Part shown: positions 1-9,334 of the stretch, piece after piece
Layout: every line of letters starts with the position of its first letter
Position numbering within the stretch: the stretch's first letter is position 1
From: an uncultured Clostridia bacterium
Lineage (GTDB): Bacteria; Bacillota; Clostridia; TANB77; CAG-508
DNA length: 64,000 nt
Reading direction: 5' to 3'
Assembly (NCBI GenBank): GCA_934130435.1
Contig: CAKOYB010000002.1
Coordinates: 124,001-188,000 of the forward strand
The notes under the pieces: model-generated
What the model saw: the letters and a program-made list of their open reading frames with translations, nothing else
Databases searched by the model: none
Told to the model about the DNA's origin: nothing
Program-made: the position numbers and the translations under genes

Positions 1-726
1 TTCCAACAATTCTTGTTGATTAAATTTTGTTAATGTTGATTGAACTCTTACTTCTATACCATATTTTTGGAAATTCTTTATTGCTTTTATAGCTTTTTCA
101 TAAGCCCCTTCATAATTTCTAAATTTATTGTGAAACTTCTCTGTTCCATCTATTGATATTTTGGCCATATTTAGTCCAGCCTCTTTTAATTGTCTTGCCT
201 TTTCACATGTTATTAAGCTTCCATTTGTAGTCATTGTAATTCTCGGAATTTTACCTTTTACATATCTTATATAACTAATTAAATTCGGATTAGTAGTTGG
301 CTCTCCTCCTGTAAAATTTAGTTTTAATAATTTAATTTCCATCATTTGGTCTAGTATATTATAAATTTCATTTGGCTTTAAATCGCTTTTCTTGGCATTA
401 GTCGAATCATTTCCACAATGGTTGCAATTATAATTACAACCAGAAGTAATTCCCAAGGTCATATAAATTGGTTCACTCGTGTATTTTTCACTTTTTCCCT
501 CAAATTCTTCTTTATAATTTTTTAGTGGAACAATAAAATGCTTTTTTTGGAATTTATATATTGTATTGTTTTCTTCTACTTCGGCCGAATGAATTGCATT
601 ATAAAATTGTTGGCCTTCATTTTCTATATCTAATATTTTTTCTTTTGTCTGATATTTAGAATTCATAATATAAATTCCATCTTTTTCATACCTTACTTTG
701 GTATTTTCTTCTTTTTGAAATTTCAT
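1..726 (-). CDS. Radical SAM protein, 3' end beyond window
   Basis: The 242 codons visible run from an ATG at 724-726, preceded by a good ribosome site (AGAAAGGAG), to the window edge with no stop, so the C-terminus is missing. About 90 N-terminal residues precede the radical SAM core, which shows the CX3CX2C cluster motif (CNYNCNHC) and a TGGEPT motif, followed by the TTNGS segment. These mark a 4Fe-4S enzyme that cleaves S-adenosylmethionine. The N-terminal extension and overall style resemble peptide-modifying (SPASM/PqqE-like) enzymes, but any SPASM cysteines would lie outside the window, so the substrate is unknown. It lies downstream of the NrtR-like gene and has the same palindrome just before its ribosome site, so it is probably controlled by that regulator. 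Confidence 0.85.
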   Translation of the reverse strand, partial: MKFQKEENTKVRYEKDGIYIMNSKYQTKEKILDIENEGQQFYNAIHSAEVEENNTIYKFQKKHFIVPLKNYKEEFEGKSEKYTSEPIYMTLGITSGCNYNCNHCGNDSTNAKKSDLKPNEIYNILDQMMEIKLLKLNFTGGEPTTNPNLISYIRYVKGKIPRITMTTNGSLITCEKARQLKEAGLNMAKISIDGTEKFHNKFRNYEGAYEKAIKAIKNFQKYGIEVRVQSTLTKFNQQELLE

Positions 727-743
727 ACTTTCTCCTTTCTTTT

Positions 744-760
744 TGCGTATTTTTTACGCA
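744..760. promoter_or_regulatory. Palindromic operator upstream of radical SAM gene
   Basis: The sequence TGCGTA-N5-TACGCA is a perfect 6-5-6 inverted repeat between the Nudix regulator stop and the radical SAM ribosome site. The identical arms and spacing occur at 1501-1517 in front of the regulator gene. The core GT-N7-AC fits what I recall of NrtR-family operators. That it binds the neighbouring regulator is inference. Confidence 0.7.
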
Positions 761-793
761 TTGATATTATTTTTTTAAGAGAGTTATTCTCTC

Positions 794-1474
794 CTAAAAA
801 ATTTCTATATCATATTCGCCTTTTGTAACAAATTTATATAAATTTGCAGGTCTATGACCTTTTATTGATTGGGTTAATCCTGTATTTTCAATCAAATTTA
901 ATGTTAAAAACTTTTTTCTAAAATTTCTTCTATCAAATTTTTTATCCAAAATCGCTTCATATACCTTTTGCAATTCTGGCAAAGTAAAATATTTAGGCAA
1001 TAACGATTTTACAATTGTACTTCTCATTATTTTGTGTTTAATTTTTTCTATTGCCTCTAATAATATTTCTCTATGGTCATAGGCTAAATCCTCTGGAACA
1101 TCCCTTAAATTAAACCATGCTGAATTTTGTGTTTTTTCAGTTTTAGTTTTTATCTTTATATTATCACTATTTACAATTCCTATATATCCAACAGCAATCA
1201 TTCTCATTAAAGGAGATCTATTCGGATTACTAAAAGTATGAAATTGTTCTACATATATACCTTCAATACCTGTTTTTTCTAGCATTTCTCTTTTTATTGC
1301 AGTTTCGCAATCCTCATTATTATACACCGCTCCGCTTGGAAGCATCCATTTGTCAGTATAAGGCTTATTGCTTCTTTGAACCAATAAAACTTTTACTTCT
1401 CCCTCTTTTACCGTAAACAATGTACATACAACATGTATTCCTTGATTCTTATATAAAGGATTATTTATATCCAT
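794..1474 (-). CDS. NrtR-like Nudix-winged-helix transcriptional regulator
   Basis: A 226-residue protein with an N-terminal Nudix domain (about 10-145) and a C-terminal winged-helix-like region (about 155-220, ending in a GHRPANLYKF-type segment). This architecture is that of the NrtR regulators, which usually sense ADP-ribose and control NAD or sugar metabolism. The Nudix box reads G-x5-E-x7-RE-ML-EK-T-G-I: the second glutamate of the metal-binding EE pair is lysine, which argues for loss of hydrolase activity and retention as a ligand sensor. The gene has a consensus promoter with a palindrome overlapping its -10 and start region, the arrangement expected for autorepression. The downstream radical SAM gene carries the same palindrome. 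No NAD biosynthesis gene is visible here, so the effector is open. Confidence 0.85.
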   Translation of the reverse strand: MDINNPLYKNQGIHVVCTLFTVKEGEVKVLLVQRSNKPYTDKWMLPSGAVYNNEDCETAIKREMLEKTGIEGIYVEQFHTFSNPNRSPLMRMIAVGYIGIVNSDNIKIKTKTEKTQNSAWFNLRDVPEDLAYDHREILLEAIEKIKHKIMRSTIVKSLLPKYFTLPELQKVYEAILDKKFDRRNFRKKFLTLNLIENTGLTQSIKGHRPANLYKFVTKGEYDIEIF

Positions 1475-1500
1475 ATTATCCTCCGCTATCCATTCTTCAT

Positions 1501-1517
1501 TGCGTACTTTATACGCA
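1501..1517. promoter_or_regulatory. Palindromic operator of the NrtR-like gene
   Basis: TGCGTA-N5-TACGCA, the same perfect 17-bp palindrome as at 744-760. It begins at the last base of the -10 box of the regulator promoter and covers the expected transcription start, a position where a bound repressor would block initiation. Confidence 0.75.
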
Positions 1518-1545
1518 TTATATATTAGTAATTTTACTTTGTCAA
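1517..1545 (-). promoter_or_regulatory. Consensus sigma-A promoter of the NrtR-like gene
   Basis: On the minus strand TTGACA (1540-1545), a 17-base spacer and TATAAT (1517-1522): both hexamers match the consensus exactly. Such a strong promoter overlapped by a palindrome suggests a tightly repressed unit. Confidence 0.85.
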
Positions 1546-1654
1546 TGGTTTGGATATAAAAAATAACAAATACTTTTTTATGGTATTCGTTATTTTTTAT
1601 ATTTCTATTAGATTTCTTATATATGTTAGATATTATTTCAATAACTATAATATT

Positions 1655-2695
1655 TTATTTTTTCTTTAAATCTTTTGAATAATATATCATATCAGTACAA
1701 ACTAATTCTCCATCCTTTATTTCTTCTTCATAATTATCTATAAAAAAATTCTTAATTGTTTTTTCGTATTTATCAAAACCTTGTTTTACATAGAATGGAA
1801 TATTATTTTCTGTTGTTCCAACTATCATCTTTTTATATTTTTGTTTATAGTTATCACATAAATATTTTAGCATTTTTTTAGCATAGCCTTTGCCTCTGTA
1901 CTTTTCTTCTGTTGCAATATTTTTTAATTCACATGTATCATTATCTACTTTGGTTACAATAGCAACACAGGCAACTTCATTTTTGTAAGTTAAAACAAAT
2001 AAATCGCCATCTACTAAATACTGTCTAATTAACTTTTCACTTGGATCTGCCTCAAGTAGTAAATTCATATATTGTTCTTTGTTTTCTCTTTCTTTTCTTA
2101 TAACAATGCTTCGTTCAACAGGTAAGAATTCAAATCCTTCTGGTAATTTTAGTTCTACTTTATTGTGATCATCTTTTGGAATGCACTCCGAAAAAATGCA
2201 TCCACAATATTTTTGCATATACAATCCAAGTTCTCTGGCTTTTGCTTGTCCTTCTCTAAATCCCACTCTAAAATCTCTATATAAGAATTTTATATTATAT
2301 TTTTGAGCTAGTTGTTCACAAATTCTTTTTAATTCTTCATGTTTTTGATATGGGCTTACAAATAAAGTACTTGTAAAAGCATCATATCCATTTTCTTTTG
2401 CATATTTCACTGTTTTTTCTAACCTAACCTTATAGCAATAGTTTACACATCTATTTTTCAAGTCATTTATTACATTTTTGCAAAAATTATCTAGTCCATA
2501 TTCTTCATTAAATATAGCCTGTACATTTATTATTTTTGAATATTCTTTTAGAGTGTCTCTTCTTGTTTTATATTCTATATATGGATGTATATTAGGATTG
2601 TACCAATATAGCACAGGCTCTATTCCTTCACTTCTTAAACTTTCTATGCAATATACACTGCATGGCGCACAACATGTATGCATTAATAATTTCAT
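1655..2695 (-). CDS. queH: Epoxyqueuosine reductase QueH fused to GNAT acetyltransferase
   Basis: Residues 1 to about 185 are a QueH (DUF208) domain, which reduces epoxyqueuosine to queuosine in the wobble position of GUN-anticodon tRNAs. It shows HTCCAPC (Cys8, Cys9, Cys12), the YKVRLEKT segment and YCGC near residue 178. Residues about 190-340 are a GNAT domain with the acetyl-CoA loop RGKGYA. QueH alone is normally around 180-220 residues, so this 346-residue protein is a fusion. Queuosine is made on tRNAs such as His(GUG) and Tyr(GUA), both encoded in this window. The GNAT substrate is unknown. The gene follows the 625-residue membrane protein by 3 bases and is presumably in the ruvB operon. 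Confidence 0.9.
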   Translation of the reverse strand: MKLLMHTCCAPCSVYCIESLRSEGIEPVLYWYNPNIHPYIEYKTRRDTLKEYSKIINVQAIFNEEYGLDNFCKNVINDLKNRCVNYCYKVRLEKTVKYAKENGYDAFTSTLFVSPYQKHEELKRICEQLAQKYNIKFLYRDFRVGFREGQAKARELGLYMQKYCGCIFSECIPKDDHNKVELKLPEGFEFLPVERSIVIRKERENKEQYMNLLLEADPSEKLIRQYLVDGDLFVLTYKNEVACVAIVTKVDNDTCELKNIATEEKYRGKGYAKKMLKYLCDNYKQKYKKMIVGTTENNIPFYVKQGFDKYEKTIKNFFIDNYEEEIKDGELVCTDMIYYSKDLKKK

Positions 2696-2698
2696 TTT

Positions 2699-4576
2699 TT
2701 ATTCCTCTTTGTTATTATATTTTAATATTCCTCCTGCAGAATTTTCATAAATTATTTCTGCATTTTCAAATAATTTATCTTTCAATTTATTATATTCTTT
2801 ACTTTTGTTAAAATATATAATGTAATCAACTTTATTTATATTTTTTGTCAGTAAATATCTCCTAATATTTAATTTATCTTGTCCCCAGGCCTTTTTACTA
2901 GCTCCTTCATCATTTATATATCTTAATAAAGCATATATCCAGTAGTTTGGTTGTTCGTCAGCAACAATTTCAATTTTTTTAGTATAATCTAGATTATTTC
3001 TAGCATATTTTATTATTTCTAGTTCGGCTTGGTTTAAATCTATTGGCTTGTTAAAGATTATCGTTTTATTTGCACCAAATATTTCATAAAAAGATAGTAT
3101 ATTTTCATTAAGATTTCTTAAAACATAGTACACTTCTGTATTTGAGAATGTCGTAAATATTATAGCACCTAAAGTATATGCTATTATAAGTAATCTGGTA
3201 ACGTAGTTACTTTTTTCTGAAATTAGCAATAATGCTTTATAATTGCATAATCCTAATATAATCCATAAAGCAAAATAATTTTTAGATAAATAATACATTG
3301 ATACTTTACCAAACTTATTTCCTATTAATAGTATTTCTATAAACATTATGCAAAATAAGACCATTAGCCCCATAAATAATTCGCTTTTCAAGTCTTTTTC
3401 CCTAGCCTTCTTTATAAAAAGATATATAGTTAATGGTATTAGTAACAACATATTTGAATATAAGTTTATATATATATATCCATTAACTGCTAAACCTGAA
3501 TTAACTAGATATGATGAAAGTTCCATTGATTTATCAATGTTTGAAAAATTATTTATAAATATAGCATAAATGTTTGGAGCTAGATGATAAATGTATCCTA
3601 AAATAAATGGTACAAGTAGAGTAATTGTTAATATATAAATTAGTTCTTTTGTAACTACTCTTTTAGTTTTATAATAGTTGGTTACACAAAAGTAAATCCA
3701 CATTGCTGGATAAACAAAAGGTACAAACATATAATAAGAGCAAAATAATCCAAAATTTAATAATGCCATAAGTATTGTAAAGTAATTTATATCTATTTTC
3801 TCATTTTGATAATGCCATATTAAGCAGAAGATAGCACATATAACTAATAATCCCATACTTAAGTATTCAAAACCAAATAAGAAACTATTTAAAGGATATC
3901 CTAACATGCATATAACTGATATAGCAAACGCCCACAACTTATGTTCTCTTTTCTTAGCATAATTTTCCATTATAGAATACAAAGTTATTCCAGTTAAGAA
4001 TAATGTAAATATTCCAAAGCAAACAAAAATATTATAACATTCTATAGCATCCAGATCTGGGCATAAAGACTTCATTAGTAAGCCTGAATTAACATACGAA
4101 ACTGTCTTTCTTGCACTAAAGTCTCCATAGACAGCATCATTATTCGTATTTGCTAATAGTGTTTCTGATTCAGCAAACTCTATTGAAGTTAGATAATGAA
4201 CTGATGGATCTCCGGTTTCGTAATTAACATTAAATGGATATCCAAAATTCATGTAAGCAACTAATAGCGTAATTAAAAATATTAAAACTACATATATATA
4301 GTTTTCTTTACTAAATTTATATTTTTGTATTTTCTTACATTTTATAATTTTTACTATTAGAATACTTGATAAAGAAATGTTTATTATTCCTAATAGCCAT
4401 AGTTTTGATAAGATTGTAAAAAAAGTCAGAATATAGCAAACAAATGTATTATAGCAAAACATTGCTACAATACTAATACATATCCAACTTAATAAGTTAA
4501 GCTCTTTATCGTTCTTTTTTATTAAGATAATACTTACTAATAATATAAGTTCAGTTGCTAAATACAAAATTCCCAT
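2699..4576 (-). CDS. Polytopic membrane protein, GT-C-like, unknown substrate
   Basis: A 625-residue protein with about a dozen hydrophobic segments over residues 1-480 and a soluble C-terminal part of roughly 130 residues. The first outside loop contains an acidic segment (NYETGDPSVHYLTSIEFAES), reminiscent of the catalytic loop of GT-C glycosyltransferases and related clostridial envelope proteins. It is next to another GT-C-like protein (4591-6096), spaced by 14 bases, so the two probably act together in cell-envelope glycan assembly. I cannot identify the family with certainty, and the function is inferred from topology and neighbour only. Confidence 0.6.
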   Translation of the reverse strand: MGILYLATELILLVSIILIKKNDKELNLLSWICISIVAMFCYNTFVCYILTFFTILSKLWLLGIINISLSSILIVKIIKCKKIQKYKFSKENYIYVVLIFLITLLVAYMNFGYPFNVNYETGDPSVHYLTSIEFAESETLLANTNNDAVYGDFSARKTVSYVNSGLLMKSLCPDLDAIECYNIFVCFGIFTLFLTGITLYSIMENYAKKREHKLWAFAISVICMLGYPLNSFLFGFEYLSMGLLVICAIFCLIWHYQNEKIDINYFTILMALLNFGLFCSYYMFVPFVYPAMWIYFCVTNYYKTKRVVTKELIYILTITLLVPFILGYIYHLAPNIYAIFINNFSNIDKSMELSSYLVNSGLAVNGYIYINLYSNMLLLIPLTIYLFIKKAREKDLKSELFMGLMVLFCIMFIEILLIGNKFGKVSMYYLSKNYFALWIILGLCNYKALLLISEKSNYVTRLLIIAYTLGAIIFTTFSNTEVYYVLRNLNENILSFYEIFGANKTIIFNKPIDLNQAELEIIKYARNNLDYTKKIEIVADEQPNYWIYALLRYINDEGASKKAWGQDKLNIRRYLLTKNINKVDYIIYFNKSKEYNKLKDKLFENAEIIYENSAGGILKYNNKEE

Positions 4577-4590
4577 TTTATTTTCTCCTT

Positions 4591-6096
4591 TTATTTATAT
4601 ATATCAAAAACTTCTATTTCTCCAATATTTTCTTTGTTTTCCTTAACATAGTCAATAATACTTGATGGTGTTTGCCAGTTTTTACTAAATTTATCTTTTA
4701 GAATGAGATATTTAGTATTTCTTGTACTCTTTATGCTGTTTCTTAGTCTGTTTTCCCCATCTATGCCAAAGTTTCCTTTATTAAACATATCATAATCTTT
4801 ATTATACCTGTCTATAGGAATCATGTAAATTGCTGCAGATGAATCTAAAATTAATGTTTTCTGATCATTATTATTTTTTATATAATTACTAACTTTTTCT
4901 ATTTGATTTTCTAATTTATTATCAATTATTATATATTTAAAATGTTTAAGTTCAGAAAAATCTCCTTTTGACTTGATGTATTTGCAATAATTATTTAAAG
5001 TATAAAAAGCTATAATAAAAATTATAAAAAATTTTATAAAATATAAAAAGAAAAAGTATATTTTTCTTTTTTGCTTGGTTTTACTATATATTTTATATAG
5101 TAAAATATACACATAATATAATAATACTGTCATCCATGGTAGCGATCCAATTAAAAAATGTATACAGTTTGATATAGGAAATGTAATTATAAATGTTCCT
5201 AATCCATATACTAATAAATAATAGATGTTCTTTTCTTTTTCTTTTACAATACAAATGTACCACGAATGAATAAATATTAAAGGGATAGATAAAGCTAAAA
5301 TTGATATTATTTTGTCATATACTCCAGTAGAGTTCCAATTAATTAAATTATTATAAGAAATAAAATTATCAAATGAATTTATTCCTTGAATAGTATAACT
5401 CACAAAATCTTTAAAAGAATTATTTATTAATAAGTATACAATTGTAGTCAAAATTGGTATAAAAATTCCAATAATTCTTAGGAAAAAAGATTTCAGATAA
5501 GTTTTATAGTGTTCTTTTTTTCTCGCAAATAATAATTTATTTCCTAGTGCAACTATACATATAATAATTCCACTTGTTTGTTTTGTTATTAATGCAACTC
5601 CCGATAAAAAACCAATTAATATTTCTGTATTTTTATTAATTGAAAATATATTATTAGTTTTGTTATTTTGTTTTATCTCAATGTATATGATAATTATCGT
5701 AACTAATAATGTTACAAAATTATAATCTATGCAAAATAAATTCTTAAATAAGTAAAAAAATGATGCAGTAAAAATAAAAGCAATTTCACTTTTTAATTTT
5801 ATTTTTAAAAAAATCTTATAAGTTAACAATAATATTAATGAGGCTAATATTGAAGCTATTATTCTCATCACAATTAGTTCATCAAAAGTAATTCTAAGTA
5901 TTATTCCTGTAATAATCGCAGTAAAAGGAGTAACTACCATATTAAAATCTCTATATGGCACTAAACCATTTGCTATATTTCTAGCAAAATTATAATTCCA
6001 GATTTCATCTAAATCATTAATAGGCTTTATAATTATACTTGATAATATTACTGTAAAAAAAAATATAAATATGCAAACTTCCTTTGTTTTTTTCAT
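4591..6096 (-). CDS. GT-C fold (PMT/ArnT-like) membrane glycosyltransferase
   Basis: A 501-residue protein with an N-terminal membrane anchor, an extracytoplasmic loop containing NDLDEIWNYNFARNIANG and then VPYRDFNMVVTP, and about nine further membrane segments. The acidic first loop followed by G-x-x-PYxDF-x4-P is typical of family 39/83-like glycosyltransferases that use polyprenyl-phosphate sugars outside the membrane. The C-terminal 110 residues are soluble. It lies between ruvB (38 bases upstream) and a second polytopic protein (14 bases downstream). The family is likely; the sugar and acceptor cannot be read from the sequence. Confidence 0.65.
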   Translation of the reverse strand: MKKTKEVCIFIFFFTVILSSIIIKPINDLDEIWNYNFARNIANGLVPYRDFNMVVTPFTAIITGIILRITFDELIVMRIIASILASLILLLTYKIFLKIKLKSEIAFIFTASFFYLFKNLFCIDYNFVTLLVTIIIIYIEIKQNNKTNNIFSINKNTEILIGFLSGVALITKQTSGIIICIVALGNKLLFARKKEHYKTYLKSFFLRIIGIFIPILTTIVYLLINNSFKDFVSYTIQGINSFDNFISYNNLINWNSTGVYDKIISILALSIPLIFIHSWYICIVKEKEKNIYYLLVYGLGTFIITFPISNCIHFLIGSLPWMTVLLYYVYILLYKIYSKTKQKRKIYFFFLYFIKFFIIFIIAFYTLNNYCKYIKSKGDFSELKHFKYIIIDNKLENQIEKVSNYIKNNNDQKTLILDSSAAIYMIPIDRYNKDYDMFNKGNFGIDGENRLRNSIKSTRNTKYLILKDKFSKNWQTPSSIIDYVKENKENIGEIEVFDIYK

Positions 6097-6134
6097 CTTT
6101 TCCTCTAATTATATTTAACTTTAAATTTCTTCTT

Positions 6135-7139
6135 TTAATTTTGAAATTCAATTCCCATATGTTTATAAGCTGGTTCTAGTGCAATTCTTCCTCTTGGTGT
6201 TCTTGATATAAATCCTAATTGCATTAAAAATGGCTCGTATACATCTTCTATTGTTTCTACTTCTTCACCTATTGTTGCAGCTAATGTTTCAATTCCAACT
6301 GGTCCTCCAGAGTATTTTAAGATAATTGTTTCTAATATTCGTCTATCAATTTCATCTAATCCAAGTTCATCTATTTCTAGTCTATTAAGTGCTATTTTTG
6401 CAACTTTTAAGTTTATGTTTCCATCACCTAATACCGCTGCATAGTCTCTTACTCTTTTTAATATTCTATTTGCAATTCTTGGCGTTCCTCTTGAACGTCT
6501 TGCGATTTCGTATGCTGCTTCATCATCTATACTAATTTCTAGAATTCTACTAGATCTTTTAACTATTGTTTTTAAGTCTTCTGATTTGTATAGTTCTAAT
6601 CTTTGCACTATTCCAAATCTATCACGAAGCGGAGTTGTTAGTGAACCAACTCTTGTAGTTGCGCCTATTAATGTGAATTTGGGTAAGTCTAGCCTTATTG
6701 ACCTTGCACTTGGTCCTTTGCCAATTATTATGTCTAGTGTGTAGTCTTCTAAAGCTGGATAAAGTATTTCTTCAACGCTTTTATTTAGCCTATGAATTTC
6801 ATCTATAAATAAAACATCAAATTCATTTAGATTTGTAAGTAGTGCCGCTAAATCTCCTGGTTTTTCAATCGCAGGTCCTGAAGTTATTTTTATATTTGAA
6901 TTCATTTCATTTGAAATAATATTTGAAAGTGTAGTTTTTCCAAGGCCTGGAGGCCCATATAATAAAACATGATCTAATGGCTCTTCTCTTTTTTTAGCCG
7001 CCTCAATATATACTTTCATATTTTCTTTCACTTTATCTTGTCCAATATATTCATCTAACGTTTTGGGTCTTAAGGTTTTCTCAAATCTTTCTTCTTGTAT
7101 ATCTTCAATTTCTGGGCTAATCAACTTATTTTCTTCCAA
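6135..7139 (-). CDS. ruvB: Holliday junction branch migration helicase subunit RuvB
   Basis: A 334-residue AAA+ ATPase that drives branch migration of Holliday junctions with RuvA. Walker A GPPGLGKT is at residues 62-69, Walker B (FIDEIH) near 112, with the GATTR sensor segment and a winged-helix C-terminus (RTPRGR). Length and motifs are standard. Translation begins at a TTG (7137-7139) with AAGGAG eight bases upstream; no ATG is nearby in frame. ruvA is not in the window. It is the first gene of a run that continues through two membrane proteins into queH. Confidence 0.97.
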   Translation of the reverse strand: MEENKLISPEIEDIQEERFEKTLRPKTLDEYIGQDKVKENMKVYIEAAKKREEPLDHVLLYGPPGLGKTTLSNIISNEMNSNIKITSGPAIEKPGDLAALLTNLNEFDVLFIDEIHRLNKSVEEILYPALEDYTLDIIIGKGPSARSIRLDLPKFTLIGATTRVGSLTTPLRDRFGIVQRLELYKSEDLKTIVKRSSRILEISIDDEAAYEIARRSRGTPRIANRILKRVRDYAAVLGDGNINLKVAKIALNRLEIDELGLDEIDRRILETIILKYSGGPVGIETLAATIGEEVETIEDVYEPFLMQLGFISRTPRGRIALEPAYKHMGIEFQN

Positions 7140-7218
7140 AGTCTGTTCTCCTTTATTTTGATATTAAGTTATTTGTATTATAACAAAAAGATTTTTTTAT
7201 AACAATAGTTTACATAGA

Positions 7219-7244
7219 AAAAACAGACATTTCTGTCTGTTTTT
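7219..7244 (-). terminator. Rho-independent terminator after tsf
   Basis: An 11-bp stem (ACAGACA core flanked by A/T pairs) with a 4-base loop, whose minus-strand transcript ends in a run of U. It lies 29 bases past the tsf stop and separates rpsB-tsf from ruvB. Confidence 0.85.
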
Positions 7245-7272
7245 CTCTATATTTTTTTATTTAAAGCATTTC

Positions 7273-8154
7273 TTATTTTATCTGTTTCATTACTTCTTCA
7301 GCAAAGTTTTCTTCTTTTTTCTCTATACCTTCACCTTTTTCAAATCTAGCAAAGTTAATTACTTTAGCATTGCTAGATGCTAATAAATCTTTAACTTTCA
7401 TATCTGGATTTTTAACAAATTCTTGGTCAACTAAGCAAATCTCACTATAGAATTTTCCTACTCTTCCTTGAACAATTTTTTCTGCAATTGCTTCTGGTTT
7501 TCCTTCATTCATAGCTTGAACTTTTAGGATTTCCATTTCTTTTTCTAATCTTTCTGCTGGAACATCTTCTCTATTAATAAATTCTGGTTTAGCAGCTGCT
7601 ATTTGCATACATACATCTTTTGCAAGTTCTAAGTTTCCATTTTCAATTTCAACTAATACTCCTATTTTTCCTTCGCCATGTATATATTTTTCTACTAGAT
7701 TTGTTTCGCTTTCAAATCTTTCAAATCTTCTTATACTAATATTTTCTCCAATTTTAGCTATTTTATCAGTTAAAACTTCACTAACAGTTTTTGCTTCATT
7801 TTTTATAAATTTTTGATTTAGCAATTCTTCTACTGTTGATGGTTTTTCTTTAGCTACTTGTTCTGCTATATCAGAAACAAACTCTTTAAATTCATCATTT
7901 TTTGCAACGAAGTCTGTTTCAGAGTTTACTTCTACTACTGCTCCAAATTTATTATCATTGCTAACGAATGCATTAACAAGTCCTTCTGCAGCAACTCTTC
8001 CAGATTTTTTAGCTGCCTTTGCGATTCCTCTTTCACGCAATAACTCTATTGCTTTTTCCATATTTCCATCTGTCTCTGTTAAAACTTTTTTACAGTCCAT
8101 CATTCCTGCACCAGTTTTTTCTCTTAATTCTTTTACTAAACTAGCTGTAATCAT
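7273..8154 (-). CDS. tsf: Translation elongation factor Ts
   Basis: A 293-residue nucleotide exchange factor for EF-Tu. The N-terminal UBA-like module contains LREKTGAGMMDCKKVL (residues 9-24), and the TDFVAKN motif lies near residue 80. The gene follows rpsB by 90 bases in the usual rpsB-tsf order and ends at a clear terminator. Start ATG has a TAGGAGG-type ribosome site. Nothing unusual. Confidence 0.97.
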   Translation of the reverse strand: MITASLVKELREKTGAGMMDCKKVLTETDGNMEKAIELLRERGIAKAAKKSGRVAAEGLVNAFVSNDNKFGAVVEVNSETDFVAKNDEFKEFVSDIAEQVAKEKPSTVEELLNQKFIKNEAKTVSEVLTDKIAKIGENISIRRFERFESETNLVEKYIHGEGKIGVLVEIENGNLELAKDVCMQIAAAKPEFINREDVPAERLEKEMEILKVQAMNEGKPEAIAEKIVQGRVGKFYSEICLVDQEFVKNPDMKVKDLLASSNAKVINFARFEKGEGIEKKEENFAEEVMKQIK

Positions 8155-8244
8155 TTTTTTTCCTCCTAATATGGTTATTTTATAGTAGCTATCTACTATT
8201 ATTTTAAATTTAGAGCAAGTTCTAACTTGCCCTAATATAATTAA

Positions 8245-9033
8245 TTATTCTTCAACTACTTCTTCTGCTGAATTTTCATCTTCGTTTGCTGCAACTTCTT
8301 CAATTGACTCTTTTTCTTTGTTTTCTCTTTCTGTATTTATTTCTAATGCCTCTCCTTGTTTTCCTTCTATTACAGCATTAGCTATAACTTGAGCAATTAA
8401 TTTAACTGAACGAATTGCATCATCATTTCCTGGAATAACATAATCGATATTTTCTGGACTACAGTTTGTATCAACTAGTCCTACTACTGGAATTCCAAGC
8501 TTTTTTGCTTCTAAAATAGCTATATTTTCTTTCTTAGGATCAACTATAAATAGAATTCCTGGTAATTCATTCATTTCTTTTATTCCACCAAGATTTGTTT
8601 CTAATTTAGCCATTTCCTTTTTTAATTTAATAACTTCTTTTTTAGGTAGTACATCAAAAGTACCATCTTGTTCCATTAATTCTAATTTTTTAAGTCTTTC
8701 AACTCTTGTTCTAATTGTTTTAAAATTAGTTAGTGTTCCTCCTAACCATCTTTGATCAATATAGAACATTCCACAAGTTATTGCAGCTTCTTTCATGCAT
8801 TCTTGTGCTTGTTTTTTAGTTCCAACAAATAGAACTGTTTTTCCTTCTTCAACTTGACCTTTTACAAAGCTATAAGCTTCGTCAATTTTTTTTGAAGTTT
8901 TTTGTAAATCGATAATGTGAATTCCATTTCTAGCTTGATATATGTACTCAGCCATTTTTGGATCCCATCTTCTTGTTTGATGTCCAAAATGAACACCTGC
9001 TTCTAGTAATTGTTTCATTGCAACTACTGCCAT
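8245..9033 (-). CDS. rpsB: 30S ribosomal protein S2
   Basis: A 262-residue S2 protein, with the characteristic [15 protein letters not shown] start, FVGTKKQAQ and [11 protein letters not shown] segments and an acidic C-terminal tail (about 30 residues, mostly Glu/Asn). It assembles late into the small subunit. Start ATG has a GGGGG ribosome site. Its own promoter lies at 9146-9173, leaving a leader of about 105 bases, a common place for autogenous control of S2, though I cannot identify a known leader structure. Confidence 0.97.
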   Translation of the reverse strand: MAVVAMKQLLEAGVHFGHQTRRWDPKMAEYIYQARNGIHIIDLQKTSKKIDEAYSFVKGQVEEGKTVLFVGTKKQAQECMKEAAITCGMFYIDQRWLGGTLTNFKTIRTRVERLKKLELMEQDGTFDVLPKKEVIKLKKEMAKLETNLGGIKEMNELPGILFIVDPKKENIAILEAKKLGIPVVGLVDTNCSPENIDYVIPGNDDAIRSVKLIAQVIANAVIEGKQGEALEINTERENKEKESIEEVAANEDENSAEEVVEE

Positions 9034-9145
9034 TTTAAATTCCCCCTTTAGTTATTCTTCCATAAAGCTTCTGCATTTATAGTAACAAATACATATGCAT
9101 ATTTGCACAACTACAAACTAACTTTATGTGTTTATTAACCATGAT

Positions 9146-9173
9146 ATTATATCATAATTAATTAAAAAATCAA
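9146..9173 (-). promoter_or_regulatory. rpsB-tsf promoter
   Basis: On the minus strand TTGATT (9168-9173), a 16-base spacer and TATAAT (9146-9151). It is back to back with the plus-strand promoter at 9192-9220. Confidence 0.7.
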
Positions 9174-9191
9174 GCTTTTTTTATATTTTTA

Positions 9192-9220
9192 TTGATATTA
9201 ACATAAAATTAGTTTATAAT
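9192..9220 (+). promoter_or_regulatory. Promoter of the small plus-strand gene
   Basis: TTGATA (9192-9197), a 17-base spacer and a perfect TATAAT (9215-9220). It predicts a start near 9227 and a leader of about 105 bases before the small gene at 9335. The leader contains a hairpin (CATATA/TATATG, 9266-9284) and a TTCCAA-T-TTGGAA palindrome (9306-9318) just ahead of the ribosome site. Confidence 0.75.
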
Positions 9221-9334
9221 AGATGTTAGCATTAGTTTTGCGAAACCTTTCATAGACGTAAAGAGCATATACGGTCAATATATGTAGGCAAAATGATAAT
9301 GACATTTCCAATTTGGAAGAAAGGAGGTTTCTTG

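Noticed and set aside
9227..9331. c-di-GMP (GEMM-type) riboswitch in the small-gene leader
   Set aside because: Fragments such as GACGTAAAG and GTAGGCAA are suggestive, but the required P2 hairpin between the conserved blocks is missing.
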